Position numbers and translations under genes: made by a program | In this document: one piece after another, positions 48,369 to 57,042 of the stretch | How the letters are laid out: every line of letters begins with the position of its first letter | Position numbering within the stretch: the stretch's first letter is position 1 | The notes under the pieces: generated by a model | The model's input: the letters and a program-made list of their open reading frames with translations, nothing else | What the model was told of the DNA's origin: nothing | Databases searched by the model: none | DNA from: Lutibacter citreus | Lineage (GTDB): Bacteria; Bacteroidota; Bacteroidia; Flavobacteriales; Flavobacteriaceae | Direction: 5' to 3' | Length of the DNA stretch: 64,000 bases | Assembly (NCBI RefSeq): GCF_003260195.1 | Contig: NZ_QEIH01000007.1 | Coordinates: 62,001-126,000 of the forward strand

Positions 48369-48791
48369 ATGGAACCTACAAGTATATTTATGGACAAAAC
48401 TGTAATACCAACAGAAGCCGATTTAATTGAAAAATTAGGTGATTCATTTAAATTGTGGAAGAATATTTACGATTTAGTTTTCTTCAAATATCCAAACGGT
48501 TTAGCTCAGTGGAACTTTCCAGGTAAAAAATATGGATGGAGCTATAGAATAAAAGATAAAAAAAGAGCGATTATTTACTTTTTACCTCTTAAGGATAATT
48601 TTAAGGTAGCTTTTGTTTTTGGAAATAAGGCTTTTGAAGAAATCTTAAAAAGTAATGTTTCTGAATTCATTAAAAATGATTTAAGTGAAGCTAAAAAATA
48701 TACTGAAGGAAGAGGAATAAGAATACCTATAAAAAATGAGACTATAATTTCTGACATCTCAAAACTTATTGATATTAAGTTACAATTTTAA
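48369..48791 (+). CDS. DUF3788 family protein
   Basis: A 140 aa cytoplasmic protein with features of DUF3788: a central W-x-F-P-G-K-KYGWSYRIKDKKR region and VAFVFGNKAFEEIL. No membrane segment or catalytic motif is visible. Proteins of this family are small and of unknown function. It is isolated on the plus strand, 77 bp before the DoxX gene. Confidence 0.8.
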   Translation: MEPTSIFMDKTVIPTEADLIEKLGDSFKLWKNIYDLVFFKYPNGLAQWNFPGKKYGWSYRIKDKKRAIIYFLPLKDNFKVAFVFGNKAFEEILKSNVSEFIKNDLSEAKKYTEGRGIRIPIKNETIISDISKLIDIKLQF

Positions 48792-48868
48792 CAACTTCAA
48801 TTTTAGATATTTATATTGGTAATTGTAATAATTCTACAAAAATTCGTCTAAACCTAAAACTTTAGACA

Positions 48869-49258
48869 ATGAACAAAAAATTACTGCTTATTATTAGAAT
48901 TGTTATTGCAATTCTATTAATTCAAACTTTACGTTTTAAATTCACCGCACACCCAGATAGCGTTTACATATTCACAAAAGTTGGATTAGAACCATTTGGT
49001 AGAATCACAATTGGAATGATTGAATTAATTGCAGCTATTTTAGTTCTAATTCCTAAAACAGTTTGGGCAGGAGCTTTATTAACTTTTGGTGTTATATCTG
49101 GTGCAGTTTTAATGCATTTAACACTACTTGGAATAGAGATAAACAATGATGGAGGTTTACTATTCTTTATGGCCTTATTCTTGTTTTTATTGAGTTTAAT
49201 AGTCCTTTGGTGTGAACGGAAAAAAATCCCTATAATTGGAAAATTAATAAAGTTTTAA
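48869..49258 (+). CDS. DoxX family membrane protein
   Basis: A 129 aa protein with four membrane helices (about residues 5-20, 45-65, 68-90 and 95-115) and the DoxX-like features IRIVIAILLIQTLRFKF, FTKVGLEPFGRI and GMIELIAAILVLIP. DoxX homologues include a subunit of archaeal thiosulfate:quinone oxidoreductase and many of unknown role. Its TAA overlaps the stop of the convergent cytochrome gene. Proximity to the sulfur locus is suggestive, but it reads toward the locus without being part of its operons. Confidence 0.85.
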   Translation: MNKKLLLIIRIVIAILLIQTLRFKFTAHPDSVYIFTKVGLEPFGRITIGMIELIAAILVLIPKTVWAGALLTFGVISGAVLMHLTLLGIEINNDGGLLFFMALFLFLLSLIVLWCERKKIPIIGKLIKF

Positions 49259-51150
49259 TCCCAATTTGGCAGCACGCATTTATCACTAATTTGGTTCATT
49301 AAAGGTTTCAATCCTATTATTAAACTTTTATTCATTACTTTAGAATCTTCTTTATGGCATTGTAAACAAGCCCCAACTGTTAATAATTCTTTTTGTTCTT
49401 TTAATGTAAACGGTCTAAAATCTGTTCTGGTTGAATTTACCTGTCCTATTGAACTTTCGGTTAAAAATGGCACCCAAGCATCTTCTGGTAAATTATCATT
49501 CTCATTTAAAGCGTATTCAGCTTTAAAATGCCACTTACCTACTCCTTTATTAATTTCATAAACTAAAGCTCCATTTCCATAACCTAAAGTAGCTGGGTTT
49601 GAATGACAGCTTTTACAATCTCTTGCCTTTGAAATAGTTGTATGTGGTGAATTTGGCGCATACAATCTATGAAAAGATACATCATCGCCAAGTTCTTTTC
49701 CTACATAACTCCCTTTGTCAATAGTTAAAATCATACCAGGAACAGCAGGTTCAATTTTCTTTACCTCTCCATTCTCGCGAACTCCCATAGCAGGAAGAGA
49801 TGAACTAAATTCGGCTACAAATTCTTTCCATTGTCCTTTTTTATACTTTTTATCTAACAAATCAAAGGCTCTTGGCTCATTTTTATCATATTCATTATGA
49901 CAGCCAATACAACGTGAAGTCCAAGAAGAATGACAAGTAGAACAACTAACATTTTTGTGTACATTATCTCGTGAACATATTTCACTTTGAGGGTTCATTT
50001 TATGTAATTCCCCATCTTTTTTACCTATTAGAAATGCATTCCCAACAGAATCAATAAAAGTATTTACAAGTGGATGCCCTCCATTTTTTACCGAAATAAT
50101 TTGTTTGTCATTATGAGAATATTCTCTATGCATGAATACCAATATACTTTCAATATCTAATGAATCATAAGGCATGGTATTAGGCTGATCTTTAAAGTGA
50201 CAATCCGAACATTGAACCATAACTGCTTGTTCTTCATGTGTATATTTTTTACCATCTCCCATAACTTCATGAGAAGAATGACAATCAATACATAACAATC
50301 CTTTAGTATGGTGCACATCTTCCTCAATATACTTATACACACGCTTGTCCTCCATTACTTCATAGCCAGTTTTATCAATAATTTCATCTTCATCTAATAA
50401 AGTTTCTTGTAACCCTTCATAATTTGTGGAAATTCTACTAGATCTACTATGACATCCAAAACAATGCTCATTTGTTATAAAAATATCTGTTGATGGGTGC
50501 GCCTCTGGTAATTTTGTTTTGTTCGAAGTAATATATGTCTGAAGATCTTTTGTTGCTTCTGTTGAATAATTTAAATGACAGGCATTGCAACCTCCACCTC
50601 TACTTAATTGAGTAATTGCCCCAAAATCCTTTTTCTCTGCTCCCAAATGACAATTTGCACATAAATCACGTAAATGGTTATCAGATGCTGAATTCTTAAT
50701 TTGTTGAATATGATACTGATAATTTGGTGAATCAGCCTCTCCAAAAATATATTTATCTACTGCAACCAAACCACTATTGGTAGTCATTAAAGAATTTTTA
50801 ATTTTATGAAGTTCTTTTGGGTGACATTTTCCACAAGTTTGCCCTGCATCATTCAGATTTCCCGGAATTAAAACCATTCCTTTATGTGATTCAGCCTTAT
50901 CATTTGTGGTTGTATTCCCTAAATGACAACTTGAACAACCAATTAAATCTGGATTATGATACTTGGAATATCCCTTTGTATTCTCATGACATTTTAAACA
51001 AGATTCTTTTAAATTGTTTTCAATAATTGTATAATTTTCATCTTCAACAATTATGGAATTTATAGTATTCACATTCTTAAGAATATAAAACAATGCAATT
51101 CCAACAATAACAACCAATAAAAACCAAAATATAGAACCCTTTTTCTTCAT
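49255..51150 (-). CDS. Twelve-haem membrane-anchored cytochrome c
   Basis: A 631 aa protein with an uncleaved-looking N-terminal membrane helix (residues 8-24) and a periplasmic part carrying twelve CxxCH haem-binding motifs. The first is CLKCH at 51-55 and the last CLQCH at 595-599. There are five before residue 200, then CFGCH, CIDCH, CSDCH, CSTCH, CIGCH, CKSCH and CLQCH, with many non-motif His available as distal ligands. I do not recognise a named family of this length and haem number. It is divergent from the Mo-enzyme operon with which it shares a control region, so I infer that it passes electrons between the quinone pool and a periplasmic sulfur (or other) redox enzyme, or is itself a reductase. 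Confidence 0.88.
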   Translation of the reverse strand: MKKKGSIFWFLLVVIVGIALFYILKNVNTINSIIVEDENYTIIENNLKESCLKCHENTKGYSKYHNPDLIGCSSCHLGNTTTNDKAESHKGMVLIPGNLNDAGQTCGKCHPKELHKIKNSLMTTNSGLVAVDKYIFGEADSPNYQYHIQQIKNSASDNHLRDLCANCHLGAEKKDFGAITQLSRGGGCNACHLNYSTEATKDLQTYITSNKTKLPEAHPSTDIFITNEHCFGCHSRSSRISTNYEGLQETLLDEDEIIDKTGYEVMEDKRVYKYIEEDVHHTKGLLCIDCHSSHEVMGDGKKYTHEEQAVMVQCSDCHFKDQPNTMPYDSLDIESILVFMHREYSHNDKQIISVKNGGHPLVNTFIDSVGNAFLIGKKDGELHKMNPQSEICSRDNVHKNVSCSTCHSSWTSRCIGCHNEYDKNEPRAFDLLDKKYKKGQWKEFVAEFSSSLPAMGVRENGEVKKIEPAVPGMILTIDKGSYVGKELGDDVSFHRLYAPNSPHTTISKARDCKSCHSNPATLGYGNGALVYEINKGVGKWHFKAEYALNENDNLPEDAWVPFLTESSIGQVNSTRTDFRPFTLKEQKELLTVGACLQCHKEDSKVMNKSLIIGLKPLMNQISDKCVLPNWD

Positions 51151-51166
51151 AAGTAATACTTATAAC

Positions 51167-51174
51167 AAAGCTAC
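51167..51174 (-). promoter_or_regulatory. Possible -7 box of the 12-haem cytochrome gene
   Basis: TAGCTTTG on the minus strand matches TAnnTTTG and lies 16 bp before the start codon at 51150, so the leader would be short. Confidence 0.45.
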
Positions 51175-51290
51175 AACATTTTAAAATCTTCAATAAAACT
51201 GAAATTATCGCATAAACACCTTAGGATTAGTTGTTTTAGTGGGTTTAGCTACATTTGTTACATTTTAAAAACTCAGTATCAATGCCTTAT

Positions 51291-51304
51291 GTAACCTATG
51301 TTAC
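51291..51304 (+). promoter_or_regulatory. Distal Crp/Fnr-like palindrome before the Mo-enzyme operon
   Basis: GTAAC-CTAT-GTTAC is a perfect 5-4-5 inverted repeat, the geometry of Crp/Fnr-family operators. It lies in the divergent region between the cytochrome and Mo-enzyme genes. Its centre is 32 bp (three helical turns) upstream of the next palindrome. The preceding CCTTATGTAAC string recurs at 57837-57847. Confidence 0.6.
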
Positions 51305-51322
51305 TATGCCTGTTTAGGTTTT

Positions 51323-51336
51323 ATGACTTTTGTCAT
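51323..51336 (+). promoter_or_regulatory. Proximal Fnr-like palindrome before the Mo-enzyme operon
   Basis: ATGAC-TTTT-GTCAT is a perfect 5-4-5 inverted repeat similar to the Fnr site TTGAT-N4-ATCAA. Its centre is 29.5 bp before the start of the -7 box at 51359, giving about -43 relative to the expected transcription start, where class II Fnr activators bind. Confidence 0.68.
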
Positions 51337-51358
51337 ACTATAAAGTTACTCTTGTAAA

Positions 51359-51366
51359 TATCTTTA
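51359..51366 (+). promoter_or_regulatory. -7 box of the Mo-enzyme operon
   Basis: TATCTTTA, one mismatch from TAnnTTTG, followed by CAT. The same TAtnTTTACAT string is found before the tandem-rhodanese gene at 57923. No TTG lies at the normal -33 distance, consistent with an activator-dependent promoter. Confidence 0.55.
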
Positions 51367-51389
51367 CATTAAAACAAACAAATAACCAT

Positions 51390-53633
51390 ATGACTACTTC
51401 AAGAAGAAAATTTATTAAAATTTCAGCTTTGGGTTTAGGAGGTGTTGCAGCAACAACAAGTGCCATTAATATGTTTGGTTCAAATTCATATTTAAATACG
51501 CTTGTAAAAGAAAATGTTGGTGAAAAATTTAAAATTACTCCTACTTATTGCGAAGTTTGTTTTTGGAAATGTGCTGCTTGGGCATATACCAACGAGGACG
51601 GAGAAATCAAAAAAATTATTGGTAATGAAGATGACCCACACTGTCATGGACGCTTATGTCCTAGAGGTACAGGTGGTGTAGGAATGTATACTGATGAAGA
51701 CCGTTTAAAAACTCCATTAATTAGAACAACTGTTAATGGCGAAGAAACTTTTAGAGAAGCTAGTTGGGATGAAGCTTTAGATTTAATTGCCTCAAAATTT
51801 AACGGAATAAAAGAAAAACATGGTGCCGAATCTCTAGCTTTACTAAAACATGGATGCCCTGGTTGGCATTTTGAACATTTATATAAATCTCTTGGTTCTG
51901 ATACTATAGCTGAGCCTGCTTACGCACAATGTAGAGGTCCTAGAGAAACTGGTTTTGCTTTAACTTTTGGTTCTTGGGTAGGTTCTCCCGAACCAACTGA
52001 TATTAGAGATACAAAATGTTTGGTGTTAATAGGCTCTCATATTGGAGAGAATATGCACAATTCTCAAGTACAAGAAATGTCTGATGCTATTGATAATGGA
52101 GCAACCATTATTACTGTTGACCCTCGTTTTTCAACCGCGGCAAGTAAATCAAAACATTGGTTAGCAATTAAACCTTCTACAGACATAGCATTATTACTTT
52201 CTTGGATGCATGTATTAATTAAAGAAGAATTATATGATAAAGAATATGTAGAAAAATATGGTTTAGGTTTTAATGAATTAAAAGAATATGTACGTCAATT
52301 TACACCAGAATGGGCCTACGGAATTACAACAATTAAACCAGAAGAAATTAGAAAAACTGCTAGAGCAATGGGGCATGCAGCTCCAGCTGCAATTGTTCAT
52401 CCAGGCCGTCATGTGGTTTGGTATGGAGATGATACCCAACGAGAAAGAGCCATTGCTATTTTAAATGGTTTATTAGGTTCATGGGGAAGACGTGGTGGAT
52501 TCTATTTTAAAGAAAAAATTAATGTTCCTAATTTTCCACATCCAGCATATCCAGAACCAAAATGGGGTTGGAAAGAAATTGGAGAAAATTTTCCATTAGC
52601 TCAAATGGGAATCACAAATGAATTAATAAACGCCTCAATACCAAATAAAAACAACAAATACCCTATTAAAGCATGGATGGTTGCTGGAACAAATTTAATT
52701 AAATCAATTCCTGATACAATACAATTAAAAAAGGCAATGGACGCTTTAGATTTTTTAGTTGTTATAGATACTATGCCTACAGACATTACTGGTTATGCTG
52801 ATGTTATTTTGCCAGAATGTACTTATTTAGAACGTTCAGATATTGTACGTTCAGCAACCAACAGACAACCTTCTATTGCTGTTAGATTTGCCGCTGTCAC
52901 TCCTAAATACAACTCTAAACCAGGAGCTTGGATAGCAAAAGAAATAGGCGAACGTTTAGGCTTAAGCAAATATTATAATTATAAAGATTTTGATGAGGTA
53001 ATTGATTGGCAACTGAAAGAATTAGGAACTTCAAAAGAAGAGATGGCAAAAATTGGCGTAAAAAGATACCCAAGAAAATCTGGACCAATGTATTTAAATG
53101 AGGATGAAACACATCAATTTGGAACAGCTAGTGGCAAAATAGAATTTTACTCTCAAGAATTAAAAGATCTAGGTTTTGACCCAATGCCAACCTATACAGC
53201 ACATCCTGAACCACCTCAAGGATTTTATAGATTAAACTATGGTAGATCTCCTATGCACACTTTTAGTAGAACAGCAAATAATCCTAATTTAAATGCCCTT
53301 AAAAGTGAAAATAACCTATGGGTTAACCCTAAAGTTGCTCGAATTTTAGGTCTAAAAACCAATCAAAAAGTTTGGTTAAAAAATCAAGACGATATTATTT
53401 CAAACTTTTCAATAAAGGTTAGAGTCACAGAAAGAATACGATGGGATTCTGTTTATATGGTGCATGGTTTTGGTCATGATAATAAAAAATTAACACGGGC
53501 TTATGGGAAAGGAATAGATGATACTAAAATGATTTCAAAAATATTTGTAGATCCAATAATGGGTGGAACAGGTATGAGAGGAAACTTTGTTTCAATTTTA
53601 ACTGAAAACCCACATAAAAACACTGAGATATGA
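51390..53633 (+). CDS. Tat-exported molybdopterin oxidoreductase, PsrA/PhsA-like
   Basis: A 747 aa catalytic subunit of the DMSO reductase superfamily. The start is the ATG at 51390, directly before a Tat signal (SRRKFIK, residues 4-10); an upstream TTG at 51330 lies inside the palindrome and is rejected. A [4Fe-4S] site is formed by C54-x2-C57-x3-C61 and C90, and C181 (QCRGPRETG) is the probable Mo ligand. The arrangement with ferredoxin and NrfD subunits is that of polysulfide/thiosulfate/tetrathionate reductases. The active site should face the periplasm. Its last bases overlap the next gene (ATGA). The exact substrate is uncertain; arsenate or sulfite enzymes are less likely alternatives. 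Confidence 0.87.
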   Translation: MTTSRRKFIKISALGLGGVAATTSAINMFGSNSYLNTLVKENVGEKFKITPTYCEVCFWKCAAWAYTNEDGEIKKIIGNEDDPHCHGRLCPRGTGGVGMYTDEDRLKTPLIRTTVNGEETFREASWDEALDLIASKFNGIKEKHGAESLALLKHGCPGWHFEHLYKSLGSDTIAEPAYAQCRGPRETGFALTFGSWVGSPEPTDIRDTKCLVLIGSHIGENMHNSQVQEMSDAIDNGATIITVDPRFSTAASKSKHWLAIKPSTDIALLLSWMHVLIKEELYDKEYVEKYGLGFNELKEYVRQFTPEWAYGITTIKPEEIRKTARAMGHAAPAAIVHPGRHVVWYGDDTQRERAIAILNGLLGSWGRRGGFYFKEKINVPNFPHPAYPEPKWGWKEIGENFPLAQMGITNELINASIPNKNNKYPIKAWMVAGTNLIKSIPDTIQLKKAMDALDFLVVIDTMPTDITGYADVILPECTYLERSDIVRSATNRQPSIAVRFAAVTPKYNSKPGAWIAKEIGERLGLSKYYNYKDFDEVIDWQLKELGTSKEEMAKIGVKRYPRKSGPMYLNEDETHQFGTASGKIEFYSQELKDLGFDPMPTYTAHPEPPQGFYRLNYGRSPMHTFSRTANNPNLNALKSENNLWVNPKVARILGLKTNQKVWLKNQDDIISNFSIKVRVTERIRWDSVYMVHGFGHDNKKLTRAYGKGIDDTKMISKIFVDPIMGGTGMRGNFVSILTENPHKNTEI

Positions 53634-54163
53634 GATATGCAATGGTTATAGACACGCTAAAATGTGTTGGGTGTAGTGACTGCGTAGTTGCTTGTCAAAC
53701 AGAAAATGATGTCCCTATTGGATATTGTAGAGATTGGGTAACAGAAAACGTAAGTGGCTCTTATCCATCTATTGAATTAGAACTAAAATCTGAACGATGC
53801 AATCATTGTGAAAATGCACCATGTGTACGTTGTTGTCCAACAGGAGCAAGTCATCAATTAAACAATGGAATTGTATTAGTTACAGCCGATGAATGCATTG
53901 GTTGTGGGGCTTGTATTGAATCTTGTCCTTATGATGCTCGTTACCAACACCCAGATGGTTATGTTGATAAATGTACTTTTTGTCATCATAGATTGGAAAA
54001 AGGTCAACTTCCTGCTTGTGTAGCTGTTTGCCCTACAAAATGTATGTATTTTGGAGATCTAGACAATCAAAATAGCGAAGTTTCTAAATTGTTAAAAAAC
54101 AGAAAATGGAAAACTTTAGCCCCTGAAGCTGGAACAAAACCTAAAGTTTATTATCTAATTTAA
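53630..54163 (+). CDS. Four-cluster ferredoxin subunit, PsrB-like
   Basis: A 177 aa electron-transfer subunit with four cysteine groups for [4Fe-4S] clusters: CVGCSDCVVAC, CNHCENAPCVRCC, CIGCGACIESC, and CTFCHHRL with the later CVAVCP. This is the PsrB/DmsB/NrfC pattern, linking the Mo subunit to the membrane subunit. There is no own Tat signal, so it is exported with the catalytic subunit. It overlaps the Mo-enzyme gene by four bases and precedes the NrfD gene by 10 bp. Confidence 0.92.
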   Translation: MRYAMVIDTLKCVGCSDCVVACQTENDVPIGYCRDWVTENVSGSYPSIELELKSERCNHCENAPCVRCCPTGASHQLNNGIVLVTADECIGCGACIESCPYDARYQHPDGYVDKCTFCHHRLEKGQLPACVAVCPTKCMYFGDLDNQNSEVSKLLKNRKWKTLAPEAGTKPKVYYLI

Positions 54164-54173
54164 TCGTTCAATT

Positions 54174-55115
54174 ATGCAAGAAGAATTAATTACAAGCGGA
54201 AGAAATATTCCCAATATAGATCCTTTTTTAGATATTTGGCATTGGCCTATTTCAGTCTATTTATTTTTAGGAGGTTTAGCTGCTGGACTATTATTTTTTG
54301 CAGCTTTAATTACAATATTAAAAAAGGATAAAGAATATCCTGCTGCAGTTAAATTTGCATCCATAGTATCTCCAATAGCTTTAACCTTAGGATTATTGGC
54401 TTTATTTTACGATTTAACTCATAAAATATATTTCTGGAGATTATATACTACTGTAAGAATAGAATCTCCAATGAGCTGGGGAGCTTGGGTACTTTTAATT
54501 ATAACTCCTGTATCTTTTTTATGGGTATTAAGTTATTATTCTGAATTGTTCCCTAAATTTAAATTGAATTTTAAATTTTTAAAGAAATTTGAATCATTTC
54601 TTCAAAAAAACAGACTCTTAATGGCTTATATTTTATTACCATTATCTGTTGTTTTAGGTGTTTACACTGGTATTTTACTATCAGCATTCAATGCAAGGCC
54701 ACTATGGAACAATGCTATTTTAGGCCCGTTGTTTTTAATCTCGGGATTATCTACCGGAGCTGCAACAATTATATTATTATCAAAATCAACAAAAGAACGT
54801 CATTTATTTAGTAAAATAGATTTAGGCTTGGTAATTTTAGAATTAGGATTAATTGTACATATGATGATGGGAATGTACGCAGGTTCTCAAGTACAATTAG
54901 AAGCTATGCAATTATTAATAGGCGGAGAATTTACAATGATGTTTTTTGGATTTGTTGTAATTCTAGGTTTAATAGTTCCTGCAATTTTAGAATTTTTAGA
55001 GTTAAGAGGTTTTAAAATTCCCGTAGCAGTTCCTGCCCTATTAATATTATTAGGAGGTTTAATCTTCCGTTTTGTTATGGTTGAAGCTGGTCAAATTACA
55101 CGTTATCTTTATTAA
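54174..55115 (+). CDS. NrfD/PsrC-family quinone-interacting membrane subunit
   Basis: A 313 aa integral membrane protein with about eight helices, the first near residues 22-45 (WPISVYLFLGGLAAGLLFFA) and the last near 283-303. This is the NrfD/PsrC fold, which exchanges electrons and protons with menaquinol and has no haem. With the two preceding subunits it forms a PsrABC-like complex. It is followed 13 bp later by the first YeeE/YedE gene. Confidence 0.9.
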   Translation: MQEELITSGRNIPNIDPFLDIWHWPISVYLFLGGLAAGLLFFAALITILKKDKEYPAAVKFASIVSPIALTLGLLALFYDLTHKIYFWRLYTTVRIESPMSWGAWVLLIITPVSFLWVLSYYSELFPKFKLNFKFLKKFESFLQKNRLLMAYILLPLSVVLGVYTGILLSAFNARPLWNNAILGPLFLISGLSTGAATIILLSKSTKERHLFSKIDLGLVILELGLIVHMMMGMYAGSQVQLEAMQLLIGGEFTMMFFGFVVILGLIVPAILEFLELRGFKIPVAVPALLILLGGLIFRFVMVEAGQITRYLY

Positions 55116-55128
55116 AAAACATATAACT

Positions 55129-55656
55129 ATGAAAGTTACAGAAAAAAATAGACATATTTATTGGAACCCATATTTTGGAGGTTTTCTATTAGGTTTAATT
55201 GTCCTTTTCACCTTCTATACAACAGGAAGAGGTCTTGGTGCTAGTGGCGCCATGAAAAGTAGTGTTGTTGCAGTGGTTGAACAAGTTGCGCCATCACATG
55301 CTGAAAACAATGCGTATTACAGCAAATTTATAAGTGAAGATAAATCGCCATTAAATACCTGGTTAATATTTGAAGTTATTGGAATGTTAATTGGAGGAAT
55401 GATTTCAGGTGGATTATCTGGAAGAATAGGCTGGAGAGTTCAACATTCACCTAAAATTACAAAAAGAAGAAGATTGTACTTTGCATTAGGTGGCGGAATG
55501 CTATTTGGGATTGGTGCCCAAATTGGTAGAGGTTGTACAAGCGGTGCTGCTTTAAGTGGTATGTCTGTATTATCTGTAGGTGGTTTTCTAATTACTATTA
55601 CCATTTTTGGTACTGGTTATTTAGCAGCTTATTTCTTTAGAAAAAACTGGATTTAA
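55129..55656 (+). CDS. YeeE/YedE family protein, first half-transporter
   Basis: A 175 aa membrane protein starting at the ATG at 55129; an upstream TTG inside the NrfD gene is rejected. It has an N-terminal helix pair (GFLLGLIVLFTFYTTGRGLG), a periplasmic loop, and a second half containing the family motif GAQIGRGCTSGAALSG with the only Cys of the protein. In full-length relatives such as TsuA the conserved Cys residues relay thiosulfate across the membrane. This is the first of two adjacent half-size genes, which I infer assemble into one sulfur-compound channel. Confidence 0.88.
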   Translation: MKVTEKNRHIYWNPYFGGFLLGLIVLFTFYTTGRGLGASGAMKSSVVAVVEQVAPSHAENNAYYSKFISEDKSPLNTWLIFEVIGMLIGGMISGGLSGRIGWRVQHSPKITKRRRLYFALGGGMLFGIGAQIGRGCTSGAALSGMSVLSVGGFLITITIFGTGYLAAYFFRKNWI

Positions 55657-55676
55657 TTAATTAAAAAATAATATTT

Positions 55677-56267
55677 ATGGGACCTTTAATTCCAAACGGT
55701 GTAATTCCTTATGAATGGAATAACATTTTAGCCATTTTAATTGGTATTGCCTTCGGGTTTGTTTTAGAATCTTCAGGATTTTCTTCGTCAAGAAAACTTG
55801 CTGGAGTATTCTACGGTTATGATTTTGCAGTGCTTAAAGTCTTTTTTACAGCAGCTGTTGTAGCCTCAATTGGCTTATACTATATGGATTACCTTGGGTA
55901 TATTAGTGTAGGAGAATTATATGTTCAACCTACTTATTTATGGGGAGCAATAATTGGAGGAGCAGTTATGGGAGTTGGATTTGTAGCTGCAGGATTTTGT
56001 CCCGGAACGGCAATAACATCTGTAGCAATAGGCAAAATTGATGCAATGGTATACATAGTTGGAATAATGATTGGAGTTTTCATTTTTTCTGAATTCTATA
56101 CACTTTTCCAACCTTTATATGAAGGATCTTATTTAGGAAATATTACAGTAGTTGACTACTTTGGAGTAAATCCATATATATTTATTTTCTGCTTAACTAT
56201 TGTGGCTTTACTAGCCTTCTTCTTTACTGATATGATAAGAAAAAAAGTTAAAAAAGTTTTTTATTAA
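55677..56267 (+). CDS. YeeE/YedE family protein, second half-transporter
   Basis: A 196 aa membrane protein with features GFVLESSGFSSSRKLAGVFYGYDF and the Cys motif VAAGFCPGTAITSVAIGK, the second half of the YeeE/YedE repeat. Helices are near residues 12-30, 55-75, 90-110, 120-140 and 165-185. It lies 20 bp after its partner. The pair sits in one operon with the Psr-like complex and the rhodanese-fold proteins, which supports transport of thiosulfate, sulfane sulfur or a similar ion; direction and substrate are inferred. Confidence 0.88.
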   Translation: MGPLIPNGVIPYEWNNILAILIGIAFGFVLESSGFSSSRKLAGVFYGYDFAVLKVFFTAAVVASIGLYYMDYLGYISVGELYVQPTYLWGAIIGGAVMGVGFVAAGFCPGTAITSVAIGKIDAMVYIVGIMIGVFIFSEFYTLFQPLYEGSYLGNITVVDYFGVNPYIFIFCLTIVALLAFFFTDMIRKKVKKVFY

Positions 56268-56283
56268 TACAACCTATTGAATT

Positions 56284-56937
56284 ATGAAAACAAAAAAATT
56301 AATAGCTCCAAGATACCTTTTTCTTTCAGCAATTCTTATAATACTTGCGGGAGGTTTGGTTTTAATACCAAAATTTGAAAAACATGAAGGAATTTCTCCT
56401 GAATTATTATTAAGTAATGCCATTAGTCCAGAACGTTATATTTCTACTGATGAATTAGCCGATAGATACATTAGCAGAGATCCTACAATTTTATTAATAG
56501 ATGTAAGAGATGAAAGTAGTTTTAATGAAAATACGTTACCAAATTCCGTAAATATTCCTTTAAATAAATTATTAGATGAAAATTTTGATGCTTATTTAAA
56601 CCAAACAGCATACGATGTTATTTTATTTTCTAATGACAGCTTTAAAGCAAATCAAGCTTGGATTTTATGTAACAGATTAGGCTACAAAAATTTACACGTA
56701 TTAAAAGGAGGAATAAACGAATGGTTTAGTACTATAATTAACCCAAAAGAACCAACTGAAAACATGCCAAAAACAGCATTTGAATTGTATTCATTCAGAA
56801 AAGCAGCAAGTATGTATTTTGGTGTAATGTACGAAGATCAACTAAAAATAGCGGTTCCTAAAAAAACTAAAACAACTCCAAAACTTGTTATTCCTATAAA
56901 GAAAAAGAAGAAAATACCAACTGAAGGAGGTTGTTAA
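56284..56937 (+). CDS. Membrane-anchored rhodanese-fold protein without catalytic Cys, with Cys-terminated tail (copy 1)
   Basis: A 217 aa protein with an N-terminal membrane helix (about residues 11-29) and a rhodanese-like domain (about 53-150: LLIDVRDESSF, LPNSVNIPL, VLKGGINEW). At the active-site loop, where rhodaneses have Cys, the sequence is FSNDSFKA, with S116 in place of Cys, so normal sulfur transfer there is not expected. The only cysteines are C129 (in a helix) and the last residue. The protein ends VIPIKKKKKIPTEGGC, almost identical to the end of the protein at 57043-57666. I infer a scaffold whose C-terminal Cys arm binds sulfur, metal or a partner. Confidence 0.85.
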   Translation: MKTKKLIAPRYLFLSAILIILAGGLVLIPKFEKHEGISPELLLSNAISPERYISTDELADRYISRDPTILLIDVRDESSFNENTLPNSVNIPLNKLLDENFDAYLNQTAYDVILFSNDSFKANQAWILCNRLGYKNLHVLKGGINEWFSTIINPKEPTENMPKTAFELYSFRKAASMYFGVMYEDQLKIAVPKKTKTTPKLVIPIKKKKKIPTEGGC

Positions 56938-57042
56938 TTTTAACGCTAATTTATAATAAAACAAGTATGTACAATTTTCATACATCAGGGAATTACTAAT
57001 AGCGCCACCCTGTGTTACCTATTAAAATAAAAATGTAGACAC

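Noticed and set aside
51330-51389. Upstream TTG start of the Mo-enzyme gene adding 20 residues
   Set aside because: The extra residues come before the Tat motif, and the TTG lies inside the Fnr-like palindrome and upstream of the predicted transcription start; the ATG at 51390 places the twin-arginine signal correctly.
55072-55128. Longer start of the first YeeE/YedE gene inside the NrfD gene
   Set aside because: It needs a TTG start and a 44 bp overlap; the ATG at 55129 follows the NrfD stop cleanly.
56938-57042. Separate Fnr-like promoter for the second Cys-tailed rhodanese gene
   Set aside because: The gap has a GTTACCTAT half-site and a loose GTATG/CATAC repeat with 9 bp spacing, but neither has the 5-4-5 geometry, and no good -7 box follows. 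The gene is better read as the end of the upstream operon.
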